From: Vreelandella piezotolerans
Lineage (GTDB): Bacteria; Pseudomonadota; Gammaproteobacteria; Pseudomonadales; Halomonadaceae
DNA length: 64,000 nt
NCBI RefSeq assembly: GCF_012427705.1
Contig: NZ_CP048602.1
Location: forward strand, 3,286,001-3,350,000
Direction: 5' to 3'
How positions within the stretch are numbered: the first letter of the stretch is position 1; each line of letters begins with the position of its first letter. The translations under genes and the position numbers were made by a program. Below, piece after piece: positions 38,773 to 47,660 of the stretch. The notes under the pieces are model-generated. The model was not told the origin of the DNA and made no database searches. It saw nothing but the letters and a program-made list of their open reading frames with translations.

Positions 38773-38825
38773 GTGCTGCTCATCCATGAGCGTGAGGTGA
38801 AGGACTTCCTTTCGCTAAGAGGAGG

Positions 38826-39122
38826 TTACTGGCCGGACGTGTCGTCCTTTTCCGTTTCCCACTGCTCCTGCTCTTCTTCCTCTTCTTCGTACGTAAATTC
38901 TTGCTCTTCCTCTTCGTACTCGGTGGTCACGTCATCCGTCGTGGCATCCTGCTCCTGACCGGTGTCGTAGGAGTTATAGGTGCCTTGCTCGTCCTGCATG
39001 GTCTCTTCTTGCGGTGTTGTAGGCTGCTCTTCGTGCTCTTCCATCGCAAACGCCAACGGGCTTGCTACCAGACCAAACGATACACCCAGAATACCCAGTT
39101 TCTTGAGAGCTTCCTTTTTCAT
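38826..39122 (-). CDS. small, highly acidic exported protein
   Basis: 98 residues, not recognised. A signal peptide (KKLGILGVSFGLVASPLAFA) is predicted to be cut before MEEHEEQ. The mature part is nearly all Glu, Asp, Gln, Thr and Tyr, with runs such as YEEEEQEFTYEEEEEEQEQ, and is probably disordered. AGGAGG lies about 7 bp before the ATG. It could bind cations or basic proteins in the periplasm; this is inference from composition only. Acidic exported proteins are common in halophiles. Confidence 0.75.
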   Translation of the reverse strand: MKKEALKKLGILGVSFGLVASPLAFAMEEHEEQPTTPQEETMQDEQGTYNSYDTGQEQDATTDDVTTEYEEEEQEFTYEEEEEEQEQWETEKDDTSGQ

Positions 39123-39542
39123 GCTCGTGCCTCCTAATGGCAACTCTTTCGTTCAATTCAGCGTTCAATATTCACAACGTTGCATCTTCACGATCGATAA
39201 GAGCGGCGAGTCGTCCTAACTTTTCGCTCTTGCCCAGTCACTGCAGCCACCGTACCAGAGCATACCCAAAACCCATGTATCATATATTTTTCAGAAGCTT
39301 ATTGAATAAATACGCAACTATATATCCGCTGATCCGCGACTTTTAATTAGCGAAAACTTGTTTATGTTTGACACATGGGACCCAGCGATTCATGCCATTC
39401 AGCACGCAGGCTAATTAAGCATCAGAGATAGCGGTCAAAGCAGAAGCGTTGGAGGGAGAGGTTGCAAGGCCAGAAAGGCTTATTTTAACCCAACATAACT
39501 GCTGGTATCTTTTGGTCACCGTTCATCGTATCGAGAAAACAA
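39123..39542. other. intergenic gap with no recognised gene
   Basis: 420 bp between the acidic exported protein and the DHH phosphoesterase gene. A weak inverted repeat AAGAGCG / CGCTCTT with a 20-base loop lies near 39199-39232. The rest is A+T-rich and shows no clear promoter, RNA gene or repeat. Confidence 0.5.
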
Positions 39543-40484
39543 ATGTCTACCCAACAAGCATCCACGTTTCGTTTAGTGACCCGCAGCGATTTTGATGGTT
39601 TGGTTTGCGGTGCCCTGCTCAAGCATTTGGGCCTCATCGACGACATTACCTTCGTGCATCCGAAGGACATGCAGGACGGCAACATCGAGATCGATGCCAA
39701 CGACATCACCACCAACCTGCCCTACGTGCCTGGCTGCCACTTGGCTTTCGATCACCATTTGAGCGAAACGGTGCGTAACGTCGAGCGGGCCGACAACCAC
39801 ATCATCAACGCAGACGCCCCGTCTGCGGCCCGCGTGGTGTGGGAGTACTACGGCGGACATGAGGCCTTCCCCGCCCGCTGGGACGACATGATGGACGCCG
39901 TCGATAAAGGTGATTCTGCCCAGTTCAATAAAGACGAGATTCTCGATCCTCAGGGGTGGGTGCTGCTGAACTTCATCATGGATGCCCGCACGGGCCTGGG
40001 CCGCTTTCGCGATTTTCGTATTTCCAACTATCAGTTGATGATGAAGTTGATCGATTACTGTCGAGAGCACACCATCGATGAAATCCTCGCCCTCGACGAT
40101 GTACACGAGCGCACTACGCTTTACCGTGAACACGAAACGTTAGCGAAAGAGCAGATCAAGCGCTGCGCTACCGTACATGGCAACGTGGTGGTGCTGGACC
40201 TACGCAACGAGGAGATCATCTACGCGACCAACCGCTTTGTCATCTACGCCATGTACCCCGACTGCAATATCTCGATTCACGTAATGTGGGGGCTCAAGCA
40301 GCAGAACACCGTGCTAGCGATTGGTAAATCGATCCTCAACCGCTCCAGCCGCACCAACGTAGGCGAGCTATGCCTAAGCTACGGCGGTGGCGGTCACCTG
40401 AACGCGGGCACCTGCCAAGTCGACAACGACCAGGCAGAGAAAGCGCTGGCGGAGATTGTCGAGAAGATTAGAGCGGATGGGTAA
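39543..40484 (+). CDS. DHH family phosphoesterase
   Basis: 313 residues. The metal-binding motifs of the DHH superfamily are present: TRSDFDGLVCGALL near residue 14 and AFDHHLSE near residue 70. GGGGHLNAGTCQ in the C-terminal DHHA1-type domain provides the substrate-binding glycines. Members hydrolyse phosphodiesters or phosphoanhydrides such as oligoribonucleotides, pApA or polyphosphate; the substrate cannot be told from sequence. It is monocistronic and convergent with the TRAP operon. Confidence 0.9.
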   Translation: MSTQQASTFRLVTRSDFDGLVCGALLKHLGLIDDITFVHPKDMQDGNIEIDANDITTNLPYVPGCHLAFDHHLSETVRNVERADNHIINADAPSAARVVWEYYGGHEAFPARWDDMMDAVDKGDSAQFNKDEILDPQGWVLLNFIMDARTGLGRFRDFRISNYQLMMKLIDYCREHTIDEILALDDVHERTTLYREHETLAKEQIKRCATVHGNVVVLDLRNEEIIYATNRFVIYAMYPDCNISIHVMWGLKQQNTVLAIGKSILNRSSRTNVGELCLSYGGGGHLNAGTCQVDNDQAEKALAEIVEKIRADG

Positions 40485-40527
40485 AGAAGCTACTTATCTA
40501 CCTTCGTTCTTCTAATACCCACCTCGT

Positions 40528-40564
40528 CTTCGCCCCTCACGTCACTAGCGTCTAAGGGGCGAAG
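40528..40564. terminator. hairpin between convergent units
   Basis: Perfect stem CTTCGCCCCT / AGGGGCGAAG with a 17-base loop between the DHH phosphoesterase and the TRAP permease genes. There is no clear T run on either side, so terminator activity is uncertain. Confidence 0.45.
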
Positions 40565-40578
40565 CAAACGACTCTTCT

Positions 40579-41874
40579 TCAATACCCCATGACATCGGGC
40601 AGCCAAGTGGCCAGCCCAGGTACGGCGATCAGCAGCAGAATGGTCGCCAGGATGGGCAGCAAGAAGGGCAGTATCGCGGTCACCACTTGGTCATAGCGTA
40701 AGCGTGTAATGCCCACCATCAAGAACAGCACCGTGCCAAACGGCGGGGTAATCACGCCTACCGACAGCGTAATCACCATGACGATACCGAAGTGTACGGG
40801 GTCTAGCCCGGCGCTCAACGCGGCGGGCACGACAATGGGGGTGAAAATTAGGATGCTTTCGATCACCGACATGAAGCAGCCGATCAGCAGGAAGAACAGC
40901 GCAAAGCAGAGCAGCAGCACGAACATGGGCATATCGATACTAGCCACTTGGCCCGCCAGCGCCTGGGGGATGCCCATACGCACGAGAATCCAGCCATAGA
41001 AGCTAGATACCGCGATAATCAGCAAGATCACCGCACTGAACATCAGGGTGCGACGGAAAGCATTGAAAAGGTCCCGCCAACTCAAATCGCGATAGATCAA
41101 GCCACCCAAAATCACCGCATAGAGCGAGGCAATCGCGCCTGCCTCTGTCGGTGTGAAAAAGCCGCCCCAGATGCCACCGACAATGATCGCCGGCATCATC
41201 AACGGCAGAATGGCACGTTTTCCCGTGCGGGCGACTTCACACGCATCGAAGGGAACCGGCTTCGGCATCACCACCTTGCCACTGGCCGATAGCAATAGCG
41301 TCATGCCCATGAGCAGCAGCGCCATCAATATGCCCGGCAGTAGCCCCGCCATGAACAGCCCACCGATACTCACATTGGCCAGCCAGCCATAGACCACGAG
41401 GGCGATGCTGGGCGGGAGGATGGGGCCGATCACACTGGAGGCCGCCGTGATGCCGGTCGAGTACCCCAGTGCGTAGCCACGCTCTTTCATGGCTTTGATT
41501 TCGATGCTGCCAAGCCCGGCAGCGTCGGCGACGGCAGTGCCCGACATAGTGGCAAAAATAGAGCTGGCGACCACGTTAGCGTGGCCCAGGCCGCCCTTGG
41601 TAAAGCCCACCAAGGCGGTGGCAAAGTCAAAAATGCGCGTCGTGGTGGAGCCGATATTCATGATATTGGCGGCCAAGATGAACAGCGGGATTGCTAAAAG
41701 CGTAAAGTTATTGAGGGTTTGTACCATCCGTAATGGCAGCAGCTCGACGGGCAACCCGCCGGTTCCCGTCACGACGAGGGCAACAAAGGACGTCACGCCG
41801 ATGGCGACCACGACAGGTAAGCCCATCGCCATGAGCGCTAGCAGGCCACCGACAAAAATCAGTAATTCGGTCAT
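40579..41874 (-). CDS. dctM: TRAP transporter large permease DctM
   Basis: 431 residues with about 12 membrane helices, the sodium-coupled transport subunit of a tripartite ATP-independent periplasmic transporter. It shows LPLRMVQTLNNFTLLAIPLFILAANIMNIG, GGLGHANVVASSIFATMSGTAVADAAGLGSIEI and the VITPPFGTVLFLMVGI motif, all typical of DctM. Its ATG overlaps the dctQ stop by 4 bp. The substrate is probably an organic acid but cannot be named. Confidence 0.95.
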   Translation of the reverse strand: MTELLIFVGGLLALMAMGLPVVVAIGVTSFVALVVTGTGGLPVELLPLRMVQTLNNFTLLAIPLFILAANIMNIGSTTTRIFDFATALVGFTKGGLGHANVVASSIFATMSGTAVADAAGLGSIEIKAMKERGYALGYSTGITAASSVIGPILPPSIALVVYGWLANVSIGGLFMAGLLPGILMALLLMGMTLLLSASGKVVMPKPVPFDACEVARTGKRAILPLMMPAIIVGGIWGGFFTPTEAGAIASLYAVILGGLIYRDLSWRDLFNAFRRTLMFSAVILLIIAVSSFYGWILVRMGIPQALAGQVASIDMPMFVLLLCFALFFLLIGCFMSVIESILIFTPIVVPAALSAGLDPVHFGIVMVITLSVGVITPPFGTVLFLMVGITRLRYDQVVTAILPFLLPILATILLLIAVPGLATWLPDVMGY

Positions 41875-42413
41875 GGCCGAGAGGCCTCCTCTTCACGGGC
41901 CGCGCCCAACCACACCACGGGACCACGCACGCATTGCCACAGGGCGATCAGCGCCATGCCCACAAAGCTGAAAAAGACACCGTAATAGAGGTAACTGAAA
42001 CTGATGCTGAGCGAGACGGTTTTATTGTTGGCGCTCACGTCCGACATGATCCACGCACCCCAAGCGGCAAGCGCGAAAAAGCCAAACGAGATCAGCGCCG
42101 TGAGACGATATTGAACATGCCGACCCAGGCCGGAAAGCTTGTGACTAAACAGATCAACGGCTAGGTGCTCGCCGCGCACCCAAGCCGATAAAGACCCAAA
42201 ACCAATGGCATAGATGGCTAGCATCGAAGCCACCTCTTCTGTCCAGGGCATTCCAACGCCGAGCAGGTCGCGGGCAATCACGGCCGCCACGATCAGCAGC
42301 AGAATAGCGGCCATGAGCGCAACGCCCACCCCGTCGCAGAGACGAGTCACACTCCTTAGCGTATAGAAAGCCACTCGATCCAACCCTTTGCTGGGCGCTA
42401 CCGCGTCTTCCAC
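41871..42413 (-). CDS. dctQ: TRAP transporter small permease DctQ
   Basis: 180 residues with four membrane helices. The conserved DctQ segment is GVGMPWTEEVASMLAIYAIGFGSLSAWVRGEHLAVDL. The start is GTG with AAGGAG at 7 bp; the longer frame upstream has no better start. It connects the binding protein with DctM. Order: dctP - dctQ - dctM. Confidence 0.92.
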   Translation of the reverse strand: MEDAVAPSKGLDRVAFYTLRSVTRLCDGVGVALMAAILLLIVAAVIARDLLGVGMPWTEEVASMLAIYAIGFGSLSAWVRGEHLAVDLFSHKLSGLGRHVQYRLTALISFGFFALAAWGAWIMSDVSANNKTVSLSISFSYLYYGVFFSFVGMALIALWQCVRGPVVWLGAAREEEASRP

Positions 42414-42536
42414 CAGAAAGCTCCTTATCTGAACGTTTTTTGATCGCCTATGGAAACCCGTCGTTGATAGCGTATTGACCTGACGTCTAAAACAGCGACG
42501 ACCCAAGGGGCCGTCGCGAGCGCTGTGCTACGTGTT

Positions 42537-43517
42537 TTACGGGTCTTGATGACCCAGCGCGTCTTCACGAACACCTTCGGCCATATCCGCCATGACGCGG
42601 TCAATGGCCGGTAACGCGGCTTCACGGAAAGGTGCAACGTCTGGCTCGATCACGGTCATGCCTTCCTCTTGAAGGGCTTCGAGATAGAACTCGTCGAGTT
42701 CGCGCTCTTGCTCTGAACCGTATTGACGGGCCACGTCGATTGCCTCTTCGATCAGCGCTTGGTCCTCGGCTTCGAGGCCATCCCACCAGCGCGAGCTGGC
42801 CACCCAGCTCCACGGGAACTGTACATGGCTGGTCATGATCAGGTAGTCCTGTACTTCCCAGAGACGGCGAGTGTAGGGGGAGGAGAGCGAGTTCTCATGA
42901 CCATCGACCTGACCGGTCTGCATGGCAAGATAAATTTCGGGCGCGGGCACGTTGACGACCTGAGCACCGATCTCTTCCCACACTTCCAGCCATACTGGCA
43001 GCGACGGTAGGCGCAGGCGGAAGCCTTCCAGATCGTCCGGCGTGTGGATCTCTTTATTCGCCGTCATATGGCGGGGCCCGCGGTGCTGCAAACCAAAATA
43101 CTTCAAGCCGCCCTGGCTTTCGGCTTGCTCCACCAGCGCTTGGCCGGACGGACTCTCCATGTAGGCATCCACTTCCTCCCAGGTGGTGAACACGAAAGGA
43201 ACCGTAATGGCGTCATATTCAGGCGCATACTGCTGGCGCCAGTTACCGCCGGTGATGGAGAGCTGGGTTTGACCCAAGTTGAGCAGTTCCAGCACGGCGT
43301 TTTCGCCGCCTAGCGAACCGGCTAGGAAAGGCCGCACGTCAAAGCGGCCGGGCGCTTTCTCTTCCAAATACTCGGCGAAGCGCTCTACGGCGGCACTTTC
43401 GGAACCGCCCTCGCTCATGGTGTTATTGACTTGAATCTCAATGGGGTTGGCCAGCGCGAACGGGGCTGTCGTCAACATGCCTAAGGTCGCCAGCGTGGCA
43501 AGCAGGTGTTTCCGCAT
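42537..43517 (-). CDS. dctP: TRAP transporter periplasmic binding protein DctP
   Basis: 326 residues. Signal peptide KHLLATLATLGMLTTAPFALA. The mature protein shows the DctP fold: RFAEYLEEKAPGRFDV, GLKYFGLQHRGPRHMTANKEIHTPDDLEGFRLRLP (with the arginine that binds the ligand carboxylate), and GQVDGHENSLSS. It gives high-affinity uptake of a carboxylate with DctQM. The ATG chosen starts the signal peptide; an upstream in-frame ATG lies 8 codons earlier. Confidence 0.94.
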   Translation of the reverse strand: MRKHLLATLATLGMLTTAPFALANPIEIQVNNTMSEGGSESAAVERFAEYLEEKAPGRFDVRPFLAGSLGGENAVLELLNLGQTQLSITGGNWRQQYAPEYDAITVPFVFTTWEEVDAYMESPSGQALVEQAESQGGLKYFGLQHRGPRHMTANKEIHTPDDLEGFRLRLPSLPVWLEVWEEIGAQVVNVPAPEIYLAMQTGQVDGHENSLSSPYTRRLWEVQDYLIMTSHVQFPWSWVASSRWWDGLEAEDQALIEEAIDVARQYGSEQERELDEFYLEALQEEGMTVIEPDVAPFREAALPAIDRVMADMAEGVREDALGHQDP

Positions 43518-43773
43518 GGGAAGGCTCTCTATGGTTGTCATTATTGGGTGTGATGCTGGCTCGATCTTGAAACAAGCCGCCAAGGCGCTCAAATCGGCGT
43601 TCGAGAAGGCAGGCTTCGTCAATGACGATGGCTGCAATCGCCCAGAGAATGGCGCCTTTTCAGAGACGCGGCGAAAGAGTGCGACTAAAGATGGATACTC
43701 AAGCGCTCGGATTCGTCACCCAATGACGCTTTCCCGAGCAGTTCAATATCAAGTCACTGTGGGAGTATTCTCC

Positions 43774-44547
43774 ATGCACGAAACCAAGCAGGTCGTGTTC
43801 ATCACCGGTGCGACGTCCGGCATTGGGCTCGCGTGCGCTCACCTCTTTGCCCAGGCAGGCTGGGCACTCGTTTTGACAGGCCGACGCCAGGAACGTCTAG
43901 AGCAGCTACAGGCGACCTTTGAAAAACAAGTACCGACTCATACGGCGGCGCTGGACGTCAGCGACGCCAAAGCGGTGGCCAGCGTCGTGGCGGCCTTGCC
44001 CGAGCCTTTTCAGCGGGTGCGCACGCTGATCAACAATGCCGGGCTGGCGCTGGGCAAGGATCCGGCACCGCAAGCATCACTGGATGACTGGCACCGTATG
44101 ATCGATACCAACATCAAAGGGCTGGTCAACGTCACCAAACACTTGCTGCCGCATCTGTGCGCTTCTCCCTCAGGGGCCACGATCATCAACCTGGGCTCCA
44201 TTGCCGCCAATACGCCCTACCCGGGCGGCCATGTATACGGTGCCACCAAGGCTTTCGTGGAGCAGTTCAGCTATAACCTACGCTGTGACGTGGGCCCGCT
44301 GGGCATTCGCGTCACGGACCTGGCCCCCGGCATGACGGCCAGCGAGTTCACCCTGGTGCGCATGAAGGGCGACCAGAGCGTCGCCGACCGCTACTACGAA
44401 GGTGCGCAACCGCTCCAGCCGGAAGACGTGGCCACGCAGGCGCTGCATGTGGCCTCCCTGCCTGCCCACGTCAACATCACCCGCCTGGAAGTCATGCCCG
44501 TGTGTCAGCAGTGGTCAGCACCGACCATTTTGCGCAATCAGACGTGA
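43774..44547 (+). CDS. short-chain dehydrogenase, YdfG-like
   Basis: 257 residues. NAD(P)-binding motif FITGATSGIGLACA near residue 10, NNAG near residue 87, catalytic Ser-Tyr-Lys with VYGATKAFVEQFSYNLR. This last motif matches YdfG-type dehydrogenases acting on L-allo-threonine, serine or 3-hydroxy acids. GGGAG lies 8 bp before the ATG. It is divergent from the TRAP operon, which may share a promoter region with it. The substrate is unknown. Confidence 0.9.
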   Translation: MHETKQVVFITGATSGIGLACAHLFAQAGWALVLTGRRQERLEQLQATFEKQVPTHTAALDVSDAKAVASVVAALPEPFQRVRTLINNAGLALGKDPAPQASLDDWHRMIDTNIKGLVNVTKHLLPHLCASPSGATIINLGSIAANTPYPGGHVYGATKAFVEQFSYNLRCDVGPLGIRVTDLAPGMTASEFTLVRMKGDQSVADRYYEGAQPLQPEDVATQALHVASLPAHVNITRLEVMPVCQQWSAPTILRNQT

Positions 44548-44563
44548 GTGTTGGCTCGGCCCA

Positions 44564-46012
44564 TTACGTCGCTGGGCCAACCACATGCTTCACCTCTAGG
44601 TAGGCACTCAGTCCCCAAGGCCCCAACTCGCGGCCAATGCCGCTACGCTTGAAGCCGCCCCAGGCGGTTTCGGGCAGTACGAGCTGCTCGCTGTTGTACC
44701 AAATACTGCCTGCCCTCAACTGGCGGCCAACGCGCTTGGCGCGTTCCGGATCACCACTGATCACCGTGGCGGCGAGGCCAAAGTCACTGGCATTGGCAAG
44801 CCGAATGGCTTCGGCATCGCTGGTCACGCTATGGCCGCAAAGCACGGGGCCGAAGATCTCTTCTTTCCACAAACGGCTCTCTACCGGCACATCGCGGTAA
44901 AGTGTGGGTGCTAGAAAATAGCCTTGCGCGGGTAGCGTGCGGTGCCGCCCATCGCGCACTACCGTGAGGCCTTCCTGCTCGGCAATATCCAGATAACGCT
45001 TTACCGCATCGCGCTGCTTGGCGCTGGTCAACGGCCCTAAGTCGGTACCTTCGGCAAGCGGGTCGCCCAGTGTCAGCGCATCCATCCGTTCGGCAAGCGC
45101 CGCATAAAGTGCTTCGGCAATGTCTTCGTGTACCAATAGACGCGACGTGGCTGAGCAGATCTGCCCAGCGTTGAAGTAGATACCGGCCATCACCCAGTCA
45201 GCGGCTTGGGCAGGGTCTGCGTCTTCCATCACTACAATGGGCGATTTACCGCCCAGCTCCAGCGATACGCTCGCGGTGCGGGTACTGGCAGCCTGCATGA
45301 CGGCCTCGCCCACGCGGTTACTGCCGGTAAAGGAGATTTTATCCACGCCAGGGTGGTTCGTCAGCGGCGCACCGATGCCCTCACCGTCACCATTGAGCAG
45401 ATTCAACACCCCTGCGGGCAAGCCGATTTCCAGCGCGATCTCCGCCAGCACCCGTTCAGGCAGTGGCGTCACTTCCGACGGTTTGAGCACGGCAGTACAG
45501 CCTGCAGCCAAGGCAGGCGCCAGCTTCCAGGCACTGGTCACTAGCGGGAAGTTCCAGGGTGCAATCAGCCCCACGACGCCGACAGGGTCGTGATACGTGC
45601 GTGCTTCAACGCCGTCCATATCGACATTGACCCGCACCCCTTGCCGGGCATCCAGCGCTTTGGCTTGCTTGGCGTAGTAGCGATAGCAGGCAATCGCATC
45701 GTCCAGATCAACACCTGCTTCCACCAGAGGCTTACCGTTATTGGTAGCCGACAGGGTGATCAATGCCTCTCGACGAGACGCTAGTGCATCAGCAAATCCA
45801 TCGAGGTAGTTGGCACGTGCGGCCCCTCCCAACGCCTGCCATTCAGGTTGAGCCTGTTGAGCGGCGTTTACGGCAAGATCGACATCTGTCGCATCTCCCG
45901 CTGTGACCTGGGCAATACGCTCCTCGAGGTAAGGATTCATCACGTCGAGCAAACGGGTGCCCTTCGATGCAACCCACTGGTTGTTGATGAACTGCTGGTT
46001 GAGTGTCTGCAT
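44564..46012 (-). CDS. aldehyde dehydrogenase, probable 4-guanidinobutyraldehyde dehydrogenase
   Basis: 482-residue NAD(P)-dependent aldehyde dehydrogenase. GLIAPWNFPLVTSAWKLAPAL carries the catalytic Asn, SLELGGKSP the general-base Glu and GQICSATSR the nucleophilic Cys. It resembles BetB/KauB. The genes upstream encode a 2-ketoarginine-decarboxylase-like enzyme and guanidinobutyrase, so the likely reaction is 4-guanidinobutyraldehyde to 4-guanidinobutyrate. It is the last gene of the operon. Other aldehydes, such as betaine aldehyde, cannot be excluded from sequence alone. Confidence 0.85.
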   Translation of the reverse strand: MQTLNQQFINNQWVASKGTRLLDVMNPYLEERIAQVTAGDATDVDLAVNAAQQAQPEWQALGGAARANYLDGFADALASRREALITLSATNNGKPLVEAGVDLDDAIACYRYYAKQAKALDARQGVRVNVDMDGVEARTYHDPVGVVGLIAPWNFPLVTSAWKLAPALAAGCTAVLKPSEVTPLPERVLAEIALEIGLPAGVLNLLNGDGEGIGAPLTNHPGVDKISFTGSNRVGEAVMQAASTRTASVSLELGGKSPIVVMEDADPAQAADWVMAGIYFNAGQICSATSRLLVHEDIAEALYAALAERMDALTLGDPLAEGTDLGPLTSAKQRDAVKRYLDIAEQEGLTVVRDGRHRTLPAQGYFLAPTLYRDVPVESRLWKEEIFGPVLCGHSVTSDAEAIRLANASDFGLAATVISGDPERAKRVGRQLRAGSIWYNSEQLVLPETAWGGFKRSGIGRELGPWGLSAYLEVKHVVGPAT

Positions 46013-46021
46013 GGAAACGTC

Positions 46022-47650
46022 CTAGTCAGAAGGTGAGCACGAGCGCTGCCAGGCAGCGGCGTCGATCTCGATCAGTAGCGGCCCGCTGGGAGCACGGTTG
46101 GCGAGCGCCTCGGAAAGCTCGTCGGGGCTCTCTACCAGCATGCCCGGGCAGCCGAAGCCTTCGGCCAGAGTCAGGAAGTTGGGCGCTTGAATATCGACCC
46201 CCAAGCGCGCCACGCCGTTGGCATCCATATAGCGGCGGATCTCTTCGTAGCCCGCGTTATGCCATAGCACGACGACCACGGGCAGGCGGGCTTCCACGGC
46301 GGTGGCGAGTTCCGAGAGCGTAAACATCACTCCGCCGTCTCCCACCAGCGCCACGACGGGGAGATCAGGCCGGGCTAGCTGTGCTCCAAGTGCCGCAGGC
46401 AGCCCATAGCCCAGGGTGCCGTAGCCGGTAGAGGCATTGAAGTAGCGCCTGGGCGCAGGCTGGCTGACGAGGTGGTTGCCGGCATACACCGGGGCGGTGG
46501 AGTCACCCACGAGAATGGCGTCAGGCAAATGGTCGGCCAGCGTTGCGTAGAGCGGCACGAAATCGCTAAACGCGGGATCGTTGGCCAAATCCAATGTGTT
46601 TAGCGCAGCGGCCGTTCGCTCGACGCCCTGACGTTTCAGCGGCTCAGAAAAATGCTTGAGCAGAAGCTCCAAACTCCGCCCGGCATCGCCCACCAGGCCG
46701 AGCGTAGTACGCTGGTTGCGCACCAGTTGTTCGGGATCGATGTCGATACGAATCAGCGTGCCGTTGAGATGAAAGCCGTCGTCGAAAACGACGTCATAGT
46801 CAGTTTCGCCAAGCTCGGTACCTACGGCCAAAATCACATCGGCACTGGCAGCCAGCTCCCTCACAGCGGGCAGCGCGGCATTGGCTCCCAGGTCCAGCGG
46901 GTGATTACACCCCAGCAGCCCCTTGGCGTTGATAGTCGTCACCGTGGGGGCATCCAACTGCTCAACCAGCGCTCGCGCGGCGTCAGGCGCTGACACACAG
47001 CCACCGCCCAGCAGCACCAGAGGCTGCTTCGCCGCCTTGAGTAGCCGAGCCGCCTCGGCCACCCCCTCTGGGTCGGGGGCCGCGCGATACAGCGTTGGGG
47101 CTTGCCAACTAATCGGCACGCGTACGGGTGCAATGAACAGATCGATGGGGATTTCGATATGTACCGGGCCTGGGCGAGCACCACTGAACACGGCAAAGGC
47201 GCGGGCCAGTACTTCCGGCAGCGTGCTGGCATCCAGCAGCGTGTGGCTAAAACGCGCCACGCCGCTGATCAGTTGCTGCTGGCTGGGCAGTTCGTGCAGC
47301 CGCCCCTGCCCCAAGCCCAGGGTATCGCGTCGGTTAACGCTGGAGATCACCAGCATGGGGATGGAGTCCGCCAGGGCTTGGCCCATGGCGGTGGCTATAT
47401 TGGTCATCCCCGGCCCGGTGATGATCAAGCACACCCCCGGCTGACCGCTGGCACGGGCATAGCCATCGGCCATGAAGCCAGCCCCCTGCTCGTGGCGCGG
47501 GGTGATGTGCTCTACCTCACTGCTTTCCAGGCCACGGTACAGCTCTACTGTGTGTACACCGGGAATGCCAAACAGCGCCCGCACGCCGTAGGTCTCGCGC
47601 AGCAGATGGATCAACAGATCGGCGCAGGTCATCGTCGTTGACTCGTTCAT
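46022..47650 (-). CDS. aruI: thiamine diphosphate decarboxylase, probable 5-guanidino-2-oxopentanoate decarboxylase
   Basis: 542 residues of the acetolactate-synthase-like family. The catalytic Glu lies in ITPRHEQGAGFMADGYAR near residue 51. The TPP motif is GDGGVMFTLSELATAVEARLPVVVVLWHN. Its length and position, with guanidinobutyrase and an aldehyde dehydrogenase, match AruI of the arginine transaminase route, which decarboxylates 2-ketoarginine to 4-guanidinobutyraldehyde. The AruH transaminase is not in this window. AGAGG precedes the ATG. A true acetolactate synthase is less likely, since no small subunit follows. Confidence 0.8.
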   Translation of the reverse strand: MNESTTMTCADLLIHLLRETYGVRALFGIPGVHTVELYRGLESSEVEHITPRHEQGAGFMADGYARASGQPGVCLIITGPGMTNIATAMGQALADSIPMLVISSVNRRDTLGLGQGRLHELPSQQQLISGVARFSHTLLDASTLPEVLARAFAVFSGARPGPVHIEIPIDLFIAPVRVPISWQAPTLYRAAPDPEGVAEAARLLKAAKQPLVLLGGGCVSAPDAARALVEQLDAPTVTTINAKGLLGCNHPLDLGANAALPAVRELAASADVILAVGTELGETDYDVVFDDGFHLNGTLIRIDIDPEQLVRNQRTTLGLVGDAGRSLELLLKHFSEPLKRQGVERTAAALNTLDLANDPAFSDFVPLYATLADHLPDAILVGDSTAPVYAGNHLVSQPAPRRYFNASTGYGTLGYGLPAALGAQLARPDLPVVALVGDGGVMFTLSELATAVEARLPVVVVLWHNAGYEEIRRYMDANGVARLGVDIQAPNFLTLAEGFGCPGMLVESPDELSEALANRAPSGPLLIEIDAAAWQRSCSPSD

Positions 47651-47660
47651 ACATGACCTC

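Noticed and set aside
44551..44580. Hairpin at the end of the aldehyde dehydrogenase gene as terminator
   Set aside because: The stem has two wobble pairs, overlaps the coding end and lacks a T run on both strands.
47102..47641. 179-codon plus-strand open frame
   Set aside because: Antisense to the TPP decarboxylase gene; no ribosome binding site and no family match.
46022..47650. Acetolactate synthase large subunit for branched-chain amino acids
   Set aside because: There is no regulatory subunit nearby, and the operon consists of guanidino-compound genes.
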